In this document: positions 1-8,467 of the stretch, in pieces
Numbering within the stretch: the first letter of the stretch is position 1
Layout of the letters: the number at the start of each line of letters is the position of its first letter
Source: Pedobacter sp. N36a
GTDB taxonomy: Bacteria; Bacteroidota; Bacteroidia; Sphingobacteriales; Sphingobacteriaceae
Direction of reading: 5' to 3'
Assembly (NCBI RefSeq): GCF_014472395.1
Contig: NZ_JACSZW010000013.1
Coordinates: 1 to 64,000 of the forward strand
Length of the DNA stretch: 64,000 bases
Notes under the pieces: generated by a model
Database searches by the model: none
What the model was told of the DNA's origin: nothing
Seen by the model: only the letters and a program-made list of their open reading frames with translations
Translations under genes and position numbers: made by a program

Positions 1-135
1 ATCTGGGGCTATATTTTTCTCTTCAAGGTAGATGTTTAGCATCTTACCTTCTTTTTCTACCTGCGTTAATTCAAAATAATCCAGAATACCTTCCGGTAAT
101 AATAAACTGATCAGGGTTTGCTCGGCTCGACTCAA
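1..135 (-). mobile_element. ISAon1-family transposase N-terminal region, cut by window edge
   Basis: Read on the minus strand, the first 135 bases encode an open 45-residue stretch containing LLLPEGILDYFEL and a following acidic YLEEKN segment. This resembles the small N-terminal ORF that precedes the catalytic transposase ORF in ISAon1-type elements of Bacteroidota; the recognition is from memory of the family. No ATG lies in this frame: a TTG at 135 is the likeliest start, and the frame stays open upstream to a stop near 180. The rest of the element lies outside the window, so whether it is intact cannot be judged, and I could not define its terminal inverted repeat. Medium confidence. Confidence 0.5.
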
Positions 136-316
136 AATGAAAATTTTTGTTTGGTTTACGAATGCAAAAGAAAGAATTTATTTCCTTCCCCCCAAGAATT
201 CCGCTTGATCCCGATTCTCTTCAAATCTGCGATAAATTTGTTGTTAATATGAACCGATATCGACCCCAATTTATAAAGCAGTTCCGTGATTTATTGAATA
301 AACTGTAGTTTTGGGC

Positions 317-353
317 AAAAAAAAACCTGCAATCAATTGATTTGCAGGTTTTT
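317..353 (-). terminator. Intrinsic terminator after tRNA-Lys
   Basis: A 12-bp stem (321-332 pairing with 342-353, core AACCTGCAA/TTGCAGGTT) with a 9-base loop is followed on the minus strand by a T-run (complement of the A-run 317-325). It sits 21 bases after the encoded CCA end of the tRNA and fits its terminator. Confidence 0.8.
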
Positions 354-373
354 AAACGTTTTGTTCCTATTTC

Positions 374-449
374 TGGTGATCCCGCTGGGATTCGAACCCA
401 GGACCACTACATTAAAAGTGTAATGCTCTACCAGCTGAGCTACGGAATC
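374..449 (-). tRNA. tRNA-Lys (anticodon TTT), CCA encoded
   Basis: The minus strand folds into a complete cloverleaf: acceptor GATTCCG pairing with CGGGATC (one T-G pair), D-arm GCTC/GAGC with AGCTGGTA loop, anticodon loop CTTTTAA giving TTT, T-loop GGTTCGAATCC, discriminator A, then an encoded CCA at 374-376. The anticodon TTT reads Lys AAA/AAG codons. It appears to be a single-gene transcription unit ended by the hairpin just downstream. Confidence 0.95.
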
Positions 450-1016
450 AATTATGTTCCCTTGTTTCGGGAGTGCAAATATAGAAATATTTATTTAAAA
501 ACAATATTCTAAATTCAAATTTATCTAAAATAAACACCTTTGTCATCACTTAAACGTTGTTTTTGCATATTATCTATTTGATCATCAGTTATTTGAGTTT
601 GTTGAAGAAATTCTGATATTTTTTTATTTCATAAGTGAAAGTGCTTTTTTATTCATCATCAGGTAAAATCCTTTGGATTTGCCTAACTTCAAACCTTCTT
701 ATCTAGCATTCGTTATTTTTTAAAAATCTCCACATAGGTCCTGTTTTTTTTAGAAAAATATTGGTAACGCAAATTTCCTCGTTTTTTCCAATCAGTGCTG
801 CTGCTATAAAATCAATCATAAAGAGAAAATACTAACCAATATTAGTTCAATACTGATAGGGGGGTAATAGGGCTCTGGCAGGGGGGAGGTAGGGCCTTGG
901 TTTACTCCCCAAACCTATCAATCCTTTACCAAAGATTAAGCAATGCTGAACTTAATCAGGTTACATCCTAACTACATCTTAAACCAAACCAGTAGAGCAA
1001 TTCTTTATAGAGTTTT
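450..1016. other. AT-rich intergenic region without a recognisable gene
   Basis: This 567-base gap has no ORF of convincing length. On the minus strand there are short broken reading frames (a 38-codon frame at 703-819, and a startless frame ending near 520 whose end reads QKQRLSDDKGVYFR). They may be remnants of a lost gene, but I cannot identify a family. The only notable structure is the G-rich repeat pair at 859-902. Confidence 0.5.
859..902 (+). repeat. Two imperfect 22-bp G-rich direct repeats, possible G-quadruplex
   Basis: Units 859-880 and 881-902 both begin with six Gs and share a TAGGGC core followed by TGG, matching at 15 of 22 positions. Together they carry four G-runs (859-864, 870-872, 881-886, 892-894) with short spacers, a pattern compatible with a G-quadruplex on the plus strand. 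It is striking because the flanks are strongly AT-rich. It lies downstream of the minus-strand membrane-protein gene; function unknown. Confidence 0.5.
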
Positions 1017-1367
1017 TTATGGTTTTTTTTCTAAAACCAAAATCGTCACGTAAGTGATCATAAGAAGTAAGGACAAAATTCCCGGGTATTTGAAATAACT
1101 GGTTTTTAGAAACAGATCAATTACGCCAGCAAATAAGGTAAGTCCGATCAAAAATAAAATAAACCAGGCGCCAAAGAGCACAAATTCGGCAGATTGATTG
1201 GCATTAATCGCACCAAAAGCGATGGCAAAAACTGCTGCGATACCTAAAACTAACCAAATAAATCCAGGTGACTGTCTAGCTTTTTCCTTTACCCTATTGT
1301 CAATTTTTTTGCCGAAAACAACCATCAAAACAATGATAACGAGCAGAATTAGTGGTAGGATTTCCAT
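1017..1367 (-). CDS. Small membrane protein of unknown function
   Basis: A 116-residue protein with about four hydrophobic segments: an N-terminal helix (residues ~3-20), a short basic loop (KKIDNRVKEKARQ), then helices around 35-55, 60-80 and 90-110, ending with a Lys-Lys-Pro tail. I chose the ATG at 1367 because translation then starts directly at a membrane anchor; the frame extends upstream to a TTG at 1400. It lies 85 bases downstream of bioB on the same strand and could be cotranscribed with it, but nothing ties it to biotin metabolism. No family recognised. Confidence 0.6.
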   Translation of the reverse strand: MEILPLILLVIIVLMVVFGKKIDNRVKEKARQSPGFIWLVLGIAAVFAIAFGAINANQSAEFVLFGAWFILFLIGLTLFAGVIDLFLKTSYFKYPGILSLLLMITYVTILVLEKKP

Positions 1368-1452
1368 GCTCCAAGATATAAAAAAAGGAGAGAAGGACAA
1401 TTTCCTTACTCTCCTTTTATATCATTCGCTGATATTTCCCCCCATAAAAGGC

Positions 1453-2448
1453 TTATACTATCACTTTTGAATCAGAAGTTCTATCTTTTTGCATAGGTTT
1501 CAAGCCTAATAATTCAAACATCCGACGATCATCGTCTAATTTTGGATTAGGTGTCACCAGCATTTCTTCACTTTCACTTGTGAAAATAGAATTAGCACCT
1601 GCCATGAAACACCAGCTTTGTTCTTCTGTAGTCATTTCTGCCCTTCCGGCACTCAGTCTCACCATTGCTTTTGGCATTAGGATTCTTGCGGTGGCAATCA
1701 TTCTCACCATTTCCCAGGTGTCCACTTTCGGCAGGTCGGCAAGAGGCGTTCCTTTCACCCTGGCCAATGCGTTTACTGGTACTGATTCAGGATGCTGCTC
1801 TAAATTTGATAAGGTATGAAGCATCCGAATTCTATCTTCATGTGTTTCGCCAAGCCCAATTATACCTCCTGAACATACTGAAATGCCTGCTTTTCGTACA
1901 TTGTTCAAAGTCGCCAGGCGGTCGTCATAAGTTCTGGTGCTGATAATTTCCTGATAATATTCTTTAGACGAATCAAGGTTGTGGTTGTAGGCGTATAATC
2001 CAGCTTCCTGTAATCTTTCCGCTTGCGCCTCATTGATCATTCCTAAAGTACAGCAAACTTCCAGACCGATTTCATTGACCCCTTTTACCATCTCAATAAT
2101 CTTATCGAAATCACGGTTGTCACGTACTTCTCGCCATGCTGCAGCCATGCAGAATCGGGAAGAGCCTGCATCTTTAGCCCTTTGTGCAATAGCAACTACG
2201 TCATCCTTATCCATCAATGCTTTTACGGTGATACCGGTATGGTACCTTGCCGCCTGACCGCAATAAGAACAATCTTCCGGACATCCACCCGTTTTAACGG
2301 AAAGTAGTGTGCAGACCTGTACTTCACTGGCTTTATGCCACACCCGGTGGACCGTTGCAGCCTGGTAAACAAGTTCTAATAAAGGCTGGTGGTAAATATT
2401 TTCTATTTCCTGGATAGACCAGTCATTACGTAGGTTAGTATTGCTCAT
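1453..2448 (-). CDS. bioB: Biotin synthase
   Basis: Biotin synthase, the radical-SAM enzyme that inserts sulfur into dethiobiotin in the last step of biotin synthesis. At 331 residues it is of usual length. The [4Fe-4S]/SAM cluster motif CxxxCxxC is C56, C60 and C63, inside GGCPEDCSYCGQ. The family signature YNHNLD and the C-terminal SAGRAEM segment, which carries the Arg ligand of the [2Fe-2S] cluster in characterised BioB, are both present. The start overlaps the end of the upstream ferritin-like gene by 14 bases, indicating translational coupling. No other bio genes (bioA, bioD, bioF) lie in the window. Confidence 0.97.
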   Translation of the reverse strand: MSNTNLRNDWSIQEIENIYHQPLLELVYQAATVHRVWHKASEVQVCTLLSVKTGGCPEDCSYCGQAARYHTGITVKALMDKDDVVAIAQRAKDAGSSRFCMAAAWREVRDNRDFDKIIEMVKGVNEIGLEVCCTLGMINEAQAERLQEAGLYAYNHNLDSSKEYYQEIISTRTYDDRLATLNNVRKAGISVCSGGIIGLGETHEDRIRMLHTLSNLEQHPESVPVNALARVKGTPLADLPKVDTWEMVRMIATARILMPKAMVRLSAGRAEMTTEEQSWCFMAGANSIFTSESEEMLVTPNPKLDDDRRMFELLGLKPMQKDRTSDSKVIV

Positions 2449-3073
2449 TTGAAGTTATGTTTATGGTTTTTGATAAGTCACTGATCCAGTTGTGATACAA
2501 TTGACTTTCTATTTTAAGAATATGTTCCGCATGGAATTCCCAATCCGCGGAAAAGCTTTTCAATTGAACAATCATTTCTTCCAAATGCCCCTGTTCTTCC
2601 AAAATGATAGATCGGACACTGACTTTACTCATGTTTTTACTCAAAACATCCTGATAAATTGGATAAATCAGGTCCGCACGTACTTCAATTGCATACGTAA
2701 CCAATAAGTAAGCAGCAAATTTTAGAGGTGTTCCCTGTAGTGCTAGTGTGTTTTTCAAATAGCGACTGGTCATCAGATCCAGTTTGTTCAGGTAGTATTT
2801 ACTGCTATAAGGTGCCAATAGGTAGTCCGGCTCATAAGTAGGACAGGCATTGGCATTTAATCGGGTAATTTGTTTTTTCAGGTAGAAGGCATGACGGTGT
2901 TCTTCGGCTGCATGTTTTAAGACCATATAGGTAGATGTTTCTGGCTGTTCGTTCGCAGAGATCTTTCTGGCCCCGATATTCTCTTGTAAAGACAGGGTGT
3001 TGAGAAAACGTGCGTGTACCTCATCATGGTTTACTATATGCTGTAACAGTTCTTCTAATTCCATTGATTTCAT
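2435..3073 (-). CDS. Ferritin-like diiron-carboxylate protein coupled to bioB
   Basis: A 212-residue, all-helical soluble protein carrying the ligand pattern of a ferritin-like four-helix diiron fold: an N-terminal helix with E18/E31, an ExxH at E58-H61, E130 in the third helix (AIEVRAD), and a second ExxH at E160-H163 (EEQGHLEE). There is no signal peptide, so it should be cytosolic. It is the first gene of a two-gene unit with bioB, overlapping it by 14 bases, and is divergent from a MocR regulator. Family knowledge predicts iron binding and either O2-dependent chemistry or iron storage. A role in biotin or pimelate supply is inferred from position only. Confidence 0.7.
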   Translation of the reverse strand: MKSMELEELLQHIVNHDEVHARFLNTLSLQENIGARKISANEQPETSTYMVLKHAAEEHRHAFYLKKQITRLNANACPTYEPDYLLAPYSSKYYLNKLDLMTSRYLKNTLALQGTPLKFAAYLLVTYAIEVRADLIYPIYQDVLSKNMSKVSVRSIILEEQGHLEEMIVQLKSFSADWEFHAEHILKIESQLYHNWISDLSKTINITSNEQY

Positions 3074-3131
3074 TTGTTTGCACCAAAAGTATTACCTTGC
3101 CGGATAGTTAATAGGTACCAGTTTTAAGTTT

Positions 3132-4616
3132 ATGAGTAGTCCGGTTCAAATTCCATTTCAAAGCGTGATCCGTATAGACCGGTCTTTAGATCGTCCGGTG
3201 TACCTTCAAATCGCCCATCAAATGATTAATGCCATCCAGAGAGGGGTGCTTTTGGCAGGTATCCAACTTCCAGGTACTAGAAGTATGGCAACAGATTTGG
3301 AAGTTCACAGAAAGACCATTATTGCTGCTTATGATGAGCTGGATGCTCAAGGATGGACGGAAATCAGGCCAAATAAAGGAACTTTTGTCAGAAATAAAGG
3401 CCCGCAGGAAAATATCGCCCTGCAGTCTTACGATGAAAAGATCTTGACAAGCTATCCTGCTGAAACTGGTTACCGTTTTAAGCAAAGTATACTATTGGAT
3501 GTCCTCAGTGTAACCACATCCAGCAAACTGGAATTCAATGATGGCTTACCCGATATCAGACTGCTGCCCTTAGAACGATTGTCTAAAGTCTACGGCGGAA
3601 TTCTGAAAAGTAAAACCAATTACAAGCATTTTGGCTATTCTCATGTAGAAGGAAATGAATATTTTAGAGAAACTTTGTCGCAATACCTGAACAATACCAG
3701 AGGTTTGCATATCAATAAAAATAATATCCTGACCACCAGAGGGATTCACATGAGTATTTACATGGCTTCCAGTATGTTAATCGAGCCTGGCGACTTAGTA
3801 ATTGTTGGTGATCTGAGTTATTATCTTGCCAATATGTGCTTTCAGCAAAGTGGAGGCAAGATCATCTCAGTGCCCGTAGATGCAGATGGAATTTCTGTGG
3901 AGGCGATAAAGGAACTCTGCAAAACGAAGAAAATCAGAATGTTGTATTTGACACCGCATCACCATTATCCAACTACCGTCACGTTGAGCGCAGAAAGAAG
4001 GGTCGAATTGCTGCAATTGGCACAAACACACGGCTTTATCATTCTTGAAGATGATTACGACTATGATTTTCATTATAATGGGAATTCTGTATTGCCCCTT
4101 GCAAGTGCCGATACCAATGGCATGGTAGTCTATATTGGCTCTTTTTGCAAGTCGCTGGCGCCAGGTTTCAGATCTGGGTATTTGATTGCTCCGGAAAATC
4201 TGATCCGGGAAATGGCGAAATTTCGAAGATTAGTAGACCGTCAGGGAGATATGCTGATGGAACAAGCGCTCGCAGAATTGCTGGACGAAAAAGAAATTCA
4301 GAGACACCTTAAAAAAGCAGTCAAAATTTACCAGGAACGGAGAGATGTGTTTACAGAGCTCCTGCAAAATGAGCTTGGCGAAGAGCTGAATTTTGCTTCG
4401 CCTCCTGGTGGATTGTCTGTATGGACAAAATGGAATCCTCAGCTCAACCTGATGCGTATCAGTAAAAATTGTCTGAAAAGAAATCTACACCTGCCTCAGG
4501 AATTGCTGTATCAAACGGATAGTTTCACTGCAATGCGCCTCGGTTTTGGAAACTTGAGTACCCCCGAACTGGAAGAAGCCGTTCATATTTTATCCCTTGC
4601 CGTCAAGGAATCCTGA
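3132..4616 (+). CDS. MocR-family regulator (GntR HTH plus aminotransferase fold)
   Basis: A 494-residue fusion of an N-terminal GntR-type winged helix (~residues 18-85, with the LPGTRSMATDLEVHRKT recognition region) to a fold-type I aminotransferase-like domain (~120-490). The PLP-anchoring lysine is K340 in GSFCKSLAPGFRSGY, with an upstream EDDYDYDF motif, so PLP binding is expected. Such proteins act as PLP- or amino-acid-responsive regulators rather than enzymes. It is transcribed divergently from the ferritin-like/bioB pair with only 58 bases between starts, so it is a good candidate regulator of that pair. A PdxR-like role is less likely because no pdx gene is adjacent. Confidence 0.88.
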   Translation: MSSPVQIPFQSVIRIDRSLDRPVYLQIAHQMINAIQRGVLLAGIQLPGTRSMATDLEVHRKTIIAAYDELDAQGWTEIRPNKGTFVRNKGPQENIALQSYDEKILTSYPAETGYRFKQSILLDVLSVTTSSKLEFNDGLPDIRLLPLERLSKVYGGILKSKTNYKHFGYSHVEGNEYFRETLSQYLNNTRGLHINKNNILTTRGIHMSIYMASSMLIEPGDLVIVGDLSYYLANMCFQQSGGKIISVPVDADGISVEAIKELCKTKKIRMLYLTPHHHYPTTVTLSAERRVELLQLAQTHGFIILEDDYDYDFHYNGNSVLPLASADTNGMVVYIGSFCKSLAPGFRSGYLIAPENLIREMAKFRRLVDRQGDMLMEQALAELLDEKEIQRHLKKAVKIYQERRDVFTELLQNELGEELNFASPPGGLSVWTKWNPQLNLMRISKNCLKRNLHLPQELLYQTDSFTAMRLGFGNLSTPELEEAVHILSLAVKES

Positions 4617-4653
4617 ACTATTCGTAATTGCTCCTTTGAAAAGCATGATCAGG

Positions 4654-5364
4654 CTAAATTTTACGAAGTAATTGCCTGATGGAAACCAGGTGGCCAAAAA
4701 AGACAATCGGCACAATCAAGGTAGGCAGCCATACAAAAGGAAAATTAGGCAAGGCGATGTTGGGTTGATCAAATGCGAACTTTTGAAGCGGAGATGGGCT
4801 GGATAAAAGTGCGGTAAACACGATGTTGAACAGCAGCGCCAGACAAATAACATTCCATAAAAGGATCAGCCTCGGGCTTAATTTCCCTTTTCTAATGCCA
4901 TACCAAGCTATTAATGGGGCAGTAATGCCAGCTAAAATATCAAAATTCCTGCCTTCAAAAGTCATGATTTCAGGTACAACTTTGTTTAGGTACAGTAAGT
5001 AAAGCCCAATCTCAACAGGAATTCTGATCAGGTTTAAGTAAGTCAGCCTTTCTAAAGGCAGACCGTCAATGAATGCTCTGCCATTTACGCTCACAAATAA
5101 GGAAACGATGGCGATCACCATCGGTAAAATTCCAAATAGGATGATTTTTGGGGGTAATGCATTGGTGTCTGTGTTGTAGGTGTTTTTTAAGGCTAAAATA
5201 GCCTGCAGGATCAGCCATGCACTTAATATGATAGCCGTAATGCCCGCTTTCTTTTTTGTGAAACGGGAGTCAGAACCCAGAATGGTCCATTGCAGCAGAA
5301 TTAATGAAGCAATAGCGATCAAACAAAATAATACAGAAAGGTATACTGGTAGGTGTTCAAGCAT
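4654..5364 (-). CDS. Polytopic membrane protein of unknown function
   Basis: A 236-residue integral membrane protein with about six to seven hydrophobic segments separated by short loops, one being a basic KKKAG loop after the first helix. I start at the ATG at 5364 (MLEHLPVYLSVLF), which places the first helix near the N-terminus; the frame continues upstream to a TTG at 5418. No conserved motif or family is recognised. It is a single-gene unit convergent with the MocR gene (37 bases between stops) and divergent from the truncated DNA-repair remnant downstream. Confidence 0.6.
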   Translation of the reverse strand: MLEHLPVYLSVLFCLIAIASLILLQWTILGSDSRFTKKKAGITAIILSAWLILQAILALKNTYNTDTNALPPKIILFGILPMVIAIVSLFVSVNGRAFIDGLPLERLTYLNLIRIPVEIGLYLLYLNKVVPEIMTFEGRNFDILAGITAPLIAWYGIRKGKLSPRLILLWNVICLALLFNIVFTALLSSPSPLQKFAFDQPNIALPNFPFVWLPTLIVPIVFFGHLVSIRQLLRKI

Positions 5365-5492
5365 GTTCAGCGGTTTTATCGTGATACTAATATACTGATT
5401 TTTGCTATAGTTGTTCAACCACCTTTTCCTGGAAAATCAATCGGTTTTGATTAAAAATTAGCCTAAATCCGTATTGGATAGCTGAAGCAAAT

Positions 5493-5783
5493 ATGACTGA
5501 AGAATTAGATGTTCCGGCGATCAAAGGATTGTTAGAAAGAGCAGTGCGAGAGATTCCCAATGCGGATAATCGGGTACGTTATCAAATGAATAGCTTTATC
5601 ATTGCGGTAGGGGCTTATGTAGCCGCTTTAACCCCAACTGCAATTGAAGCGGCTCAGAATTTGGGTGTCCTCACTATTCATATGAATGGTACTGCCTGTA
5701 AAGTCCCAAATGCGCTTGATTATATTTTGAATATAAAAGTTAAAGGCGCAATTGGGAAAAAGAAGAAAACAGTAAAATGTTAG
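5493..5783 (+). pseudogene. C-terminal fragment of an AlkD-like DNA alkylation repair protein
   Basis: The 96-residue product matches only the last part of the HEAT-repeat DNA alkylation repair family, which is about 230 residues long. The recognisable pieces are NRVRYQMNSFIIAVGAYV, the GTACKVPNALDYI segment and the terminal IGKKKKTVKC, all close to the C-terminus of intact members. The N-terminal repeats that bind DNA and flip out alkylated bases are absent, and the sequence before the ATG is cut by stops and by the neighbouring gene's promoter region. It is best read as a 5'-truncated remnant. Family assignment is from memory; fairly sure. Confidence 0.65.
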
Positions 5784-5804
5784 CTAGGTCTTTCTGATGG
5801 TCTA

Positions 5805-7214
5805 TTAATCGTAAGCCAGCCTATATTTAAAGCCAATTTTTAAACCGGGAATCGTCTTATGCACATCTTCCGAATTCTTGTAGTTTTCCTGCACAAGAAA
5901 CAAACTTGGGGCAGTAGAGAAAGAGATTTCCTTGCTCAATGCATACTCCACTTCCGTGGAAATCAACTGTGAAAAATAACTGGAAGTATTGCCGTTGAGC
6001 GTACCTAGCCAGCGTCCATTGTAATGAACTTCAAACATGAATTTATCCGATACGTTGATTTCTGCATTGGCGTTATAGCCACCGCCAGCCCCATAATCGT
6101 AGAACCTATTGTTGTAAATTCCCTTTTCTCCAAAAGCGCCTACTAATATCGGCCCCATACCAATTGATGTCTTCACCTTGGTGTTTGTGTTCAGTCCAAA
6201 CTCCGAAAATAGGTTAAGGTTGATACTTTGTCCACCAAACAAAAAGCTTTGGTTGTTGATGTAATCATAGTTGGAAGTGATGGACATCAAATGTCTGTTC
6301 CGGCTATTTGCACTTAAAAGCCAGCCATTCACCGCAGCCGCAATGTTTACGGAATTTACAAAAGAACTGTCGTCCTGTCCAACTTCTGCATTAAAAGTGA
6401 AGCTGCCAAATGGAGTCTTATAGTTTTCAAACGGGTTTCCATAAATCAGTTTTAAACGCCCATATACACCAAAATTGGCCTGATCATCTCTCATATTCAT
6501 CTTCCTAATCCCACTTTCTGCCTCCAGCAGCAGTACCGTGCTGTCTAGTTTCTCTGATAGGCCAGGAACTTTCCCCCATTCTCCATCTGCAATTCTCCTG
6601 AAACCATTGGTTGGGTTGATCACCAGACTAATGGTTTCATTGATATATCTTCTGAAACCTCTTCTTCGGGTTTGCAGTATTTTCTTCGTTAATCGATGAA
6701 CAGATTCACCAATGGTTATCCCACCAAAAGTAGTATTGATGATGTCATTTTTTGAAGGAGCTTGATTTTCGCCAGCAGTTTCCCAGATGTAACTGCCCAC
6801 TAATGCAGCAGGGGCGGATTGCCAGAATGTAAAACCATTGGTCCGGAAAGAGTTAAAGAAGACACTTCCATGGTAGGGATGGTCAATCTGGTTGGTAGGA
6901 AAAGCATCGTCATCCCAAGCCCAGCTAGAGAGTTTTAAATTGTGTCCAATAGTTTTCAGACTAATGTTCGAAAACTCTGCCTGGGTAATGAATTTACTAT
7001 AAGACCAAGGAATAAGTTCTGCGAGCACTAATGATGATGCGGCCCTTACAAAGCGTTTCTTTACCGGAATTTCGACGATCGGACTGGCGAGACTATCAGT
7101 TTCAATGGAGTGAGGCGGAGTTTGTGCATAAACTGGAATTGTAATACTTAGAAAAAGGAGGGGCAGCGTCGTTCTGAAGCCGGAAATTATGCTCATATAT
7201 TTTATTACCTTCAA
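5805..7214 (-). CDS. DUF3943 outer-membrane protein
   Basis: A 469-residue exported protein with an N-terminal signal peptide ending near VYAQ. The central region has the DUF3943 hallmark: WAWDDDAFPTNQIDHPYHGS followed by FNSFRTNGFTFWQS, an IWETAGE block and PSKNDIINTTFGG. The C-terminal ~250 residues alternate polar and hydrophobic in the manner of beta-strands, consistent with an outer-membrane barrel. Function is unknown for the family. It is convergent with the AlkD-like remnant (21 bases apart) and lies downstream of the rhodanese-thioredoxin gene with a 135-base gap, so it is probably transcribed on its own. Confidence 0.82.
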   Translation of the reverse strand: MKVIKYMSIISGFRTTLPLLFLSITIPVYAQTPPHSIETDSLASPIVEIPVKKRFVRAASSLVLAELIPWSYSKFITQAEFSNISLKTIGHNLKLSSWAWDDDAFPTNQIDHPYHGSVFFNSFRTNGFTFWQSAPAALVGSYIWETAGENQAPSKNDIINTTFGGITIGESVHRLTKKILQTRRRGFRRYINETISLVINPTNGFRRIADGEWGKVPGLSEKLDSTVLLLEAESGIRKMNMRDDQANFGVYGRLKLIYGNPFENYKTPFGSFTFNAEVGQDDSSFVNSVNIAAAVNGWLLSANSRNRHLMSITSNYDYINNQSFLFGGQSINLNLFSEFGLNTNTKVKTSIGMGPILVGAFGEKGIYNNRFYDYGAGGGYNANAEINVSDKFMFEVHYNGRWLGTLNGNTSSYFSQLISTEVEYALSKEISFSTAPSLFLVQENYKNSEDVHKTIPGLKIGFKYRLAYD

Positions 7215-7349
7215 GTAAAAACACCTTTATCTACTCCTGGCGTTAGATAAAGATGTATTAAATGGGTAACACTGAAAATTCCGTAATGTTTCTCAAATGA
7301 AGGTTTTTTTCCTAGCTCTGCCTCAAGTAAAAAATTTCAAGAAAGCTTT

Positions 7350-8102
7350 TTATTTAAGTTCCTGCAGTAGATTTAATAAATCCTGTTCCGATTGAAAGCC
7401 GGTAACGCGTTTGATTTCAATCCCATTGCGGTAGATGGCGACTACCGGAAGTCCTGCGATATTGATGGATTTGGTTAAAGATTTTGCTTCATCAACATTT
7501 ACTCTTTCTATGGCTACTTTGCCTTTGAATTGATTTTTTAGTTTTGCCAGGCTAGGCTCCATTTCTTTGCAGGGGATACACCACTCTGCGTAAAAGTCGA
7601 CCAATACATTTTTATTTGCTTTCAGCATTTTATCAAAATCATTGCTGGTAAACAGGTCTGTTTCTGACTTTCCTGCACCTTGCAATGGCAATCCAGCTTG
7701 TTCCCAGGCCATAATTCCGCCTTTTAACTCGTAAACCGTGTTAAAGCCAAGTTCCTGCATCTTCTTTACTGCATTTGCACTTCTTCCGCCACCTTTACAG
7801 TAAACATAAACAGGTTGTTTTTTATCCATTTTGGAAATTTGATCCTGGAAAGATGGATCATAAATGTTCAGATTTTTTGCTTGGTTAAGGTGTCCGGATT
7901 TAAACTCTTCCGGGGTCCTTACATCAAGGATCACTGCTTTAGGGCTGGCCTTCAATTGATTTTGAAACTCTACCGCTGACATTGTTTTGCTAACCGTTTG
8001 CGCAGTTGCTGATAAGCTGGAGCTGAAAAGGAGAAAACTGATCATGATGGCCAGGATATATAAAGAGGAGGTACTGCTGTGTTGATGCTGATAAGTTTTC
8101 AT
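7350..8102 (-). CDS. Exported rhodanese-thioredoxin fusion protein
   Basis: A 250-residue secreted protein: signal peptide with hydrophobic core ~residues 14-32, a rhodanese domain (~40-135) with LDVRTPEEF and an active-site loop starting CKGGGRS, then a thioredoxin domain (~145-250) with the redox motif WCIPCK. The rhodanese loop Cys and both thioredoxin Cys are present, so both domains look competent. A periplasmic role in sulfur transfer or thiol-disulfide handling fits. I use the ATG at 8102; an in-frame TTG lies nine codons upstream, but starting there would put nine residues before the signal peptide. Probably monocistronic. Confidence 0.85.
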   Translation of the reverse strand: MKTYQHQHSSTSSLYILAIMISFLLFSSSLSATAQTVSKTMSAVEFQNQLKASPKAVILDVRTPEEFKSGHLNQAKNLNIYDPSFQDQISKMDKKQPVYVYCKGGGRSANAVKKMQELGFNTVYELKGGIMAWEQAGLPLQGAGKSETDLFTSNDFDKMLKANKNVLVDFYAEWCIPCKEMEPSLAKLKNQFKGKVAIERVNVDEAKSLTKSINIAGLPVVAIYRNGIEIKRVTGFQSEQDLLNLLQELK

Positions 8103-8191
8103 GTGCACTTGTAAAATGGTGATAGCCAAAATTAGGAAATACTATTGGATCTTTGAGTCGCGATTTGGGGAAAGCAGTGGTGCCGTGATGA

Positions 8192-8467
8192 AAAGCGCTT
8201 GGTTCCACTGCCAATCATTGTAGGTTGTTTAAAGTAGAGCTTGTAAACAATGAACGGGATCCTATTGTGCTGAGCCGATCTTTAAAAGGAGATCATGAGG
8301 ATGTGGCAGAAGGGATTATTGAGTTCCCCGACAAGTACGCGGCTCAATTGGTGATTACAATTCCAAGAGAGTATCGTTTTCTGGAAGGATTGTTTCATCA
8401 GCGCCTTACTAATCGCCTGGCCAATCGTCTTCATCTGCTATTGGTGTTGGTTCGGGCTGAATTGTAG
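8192..8467 (+). pseudogene. Probable universal stress protein C-terminal remnant
   Basis: An open frame follows two consecutive TGA stops (8186-8191). It reads KVELVNNERDPIVL, then GIIEFPDKYAAQLVIT, then PREYRFLEGLFHQRLTNRLA and a hydrophobic end. This order resembles the second half of Bacteroidota universal stress proteins, where a charged helix, a hydrophobic strand, the PRE-FxEGLFH loop and a final strand follow each other. No proper start or N-terminal nucleotide-binding half precedes it, and the same frame upstream (DLGKAVVP) is separated by the stops. I read it as a decayed gene; the family is tentative. Confidence 0.4.

Noticed and set aside
703..819. 38-codon minus-strand ORF in the gap after the tRNA
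   Set aside because: No recognisable motif, no supporting context and AT-rich sequence; could be chance.
1198..1470. 90-codon plus-strand ORF opposite the small membrane protein
   Set aside because: It mirrors the minus-strand gene's hydrophobic codons and has no family features.
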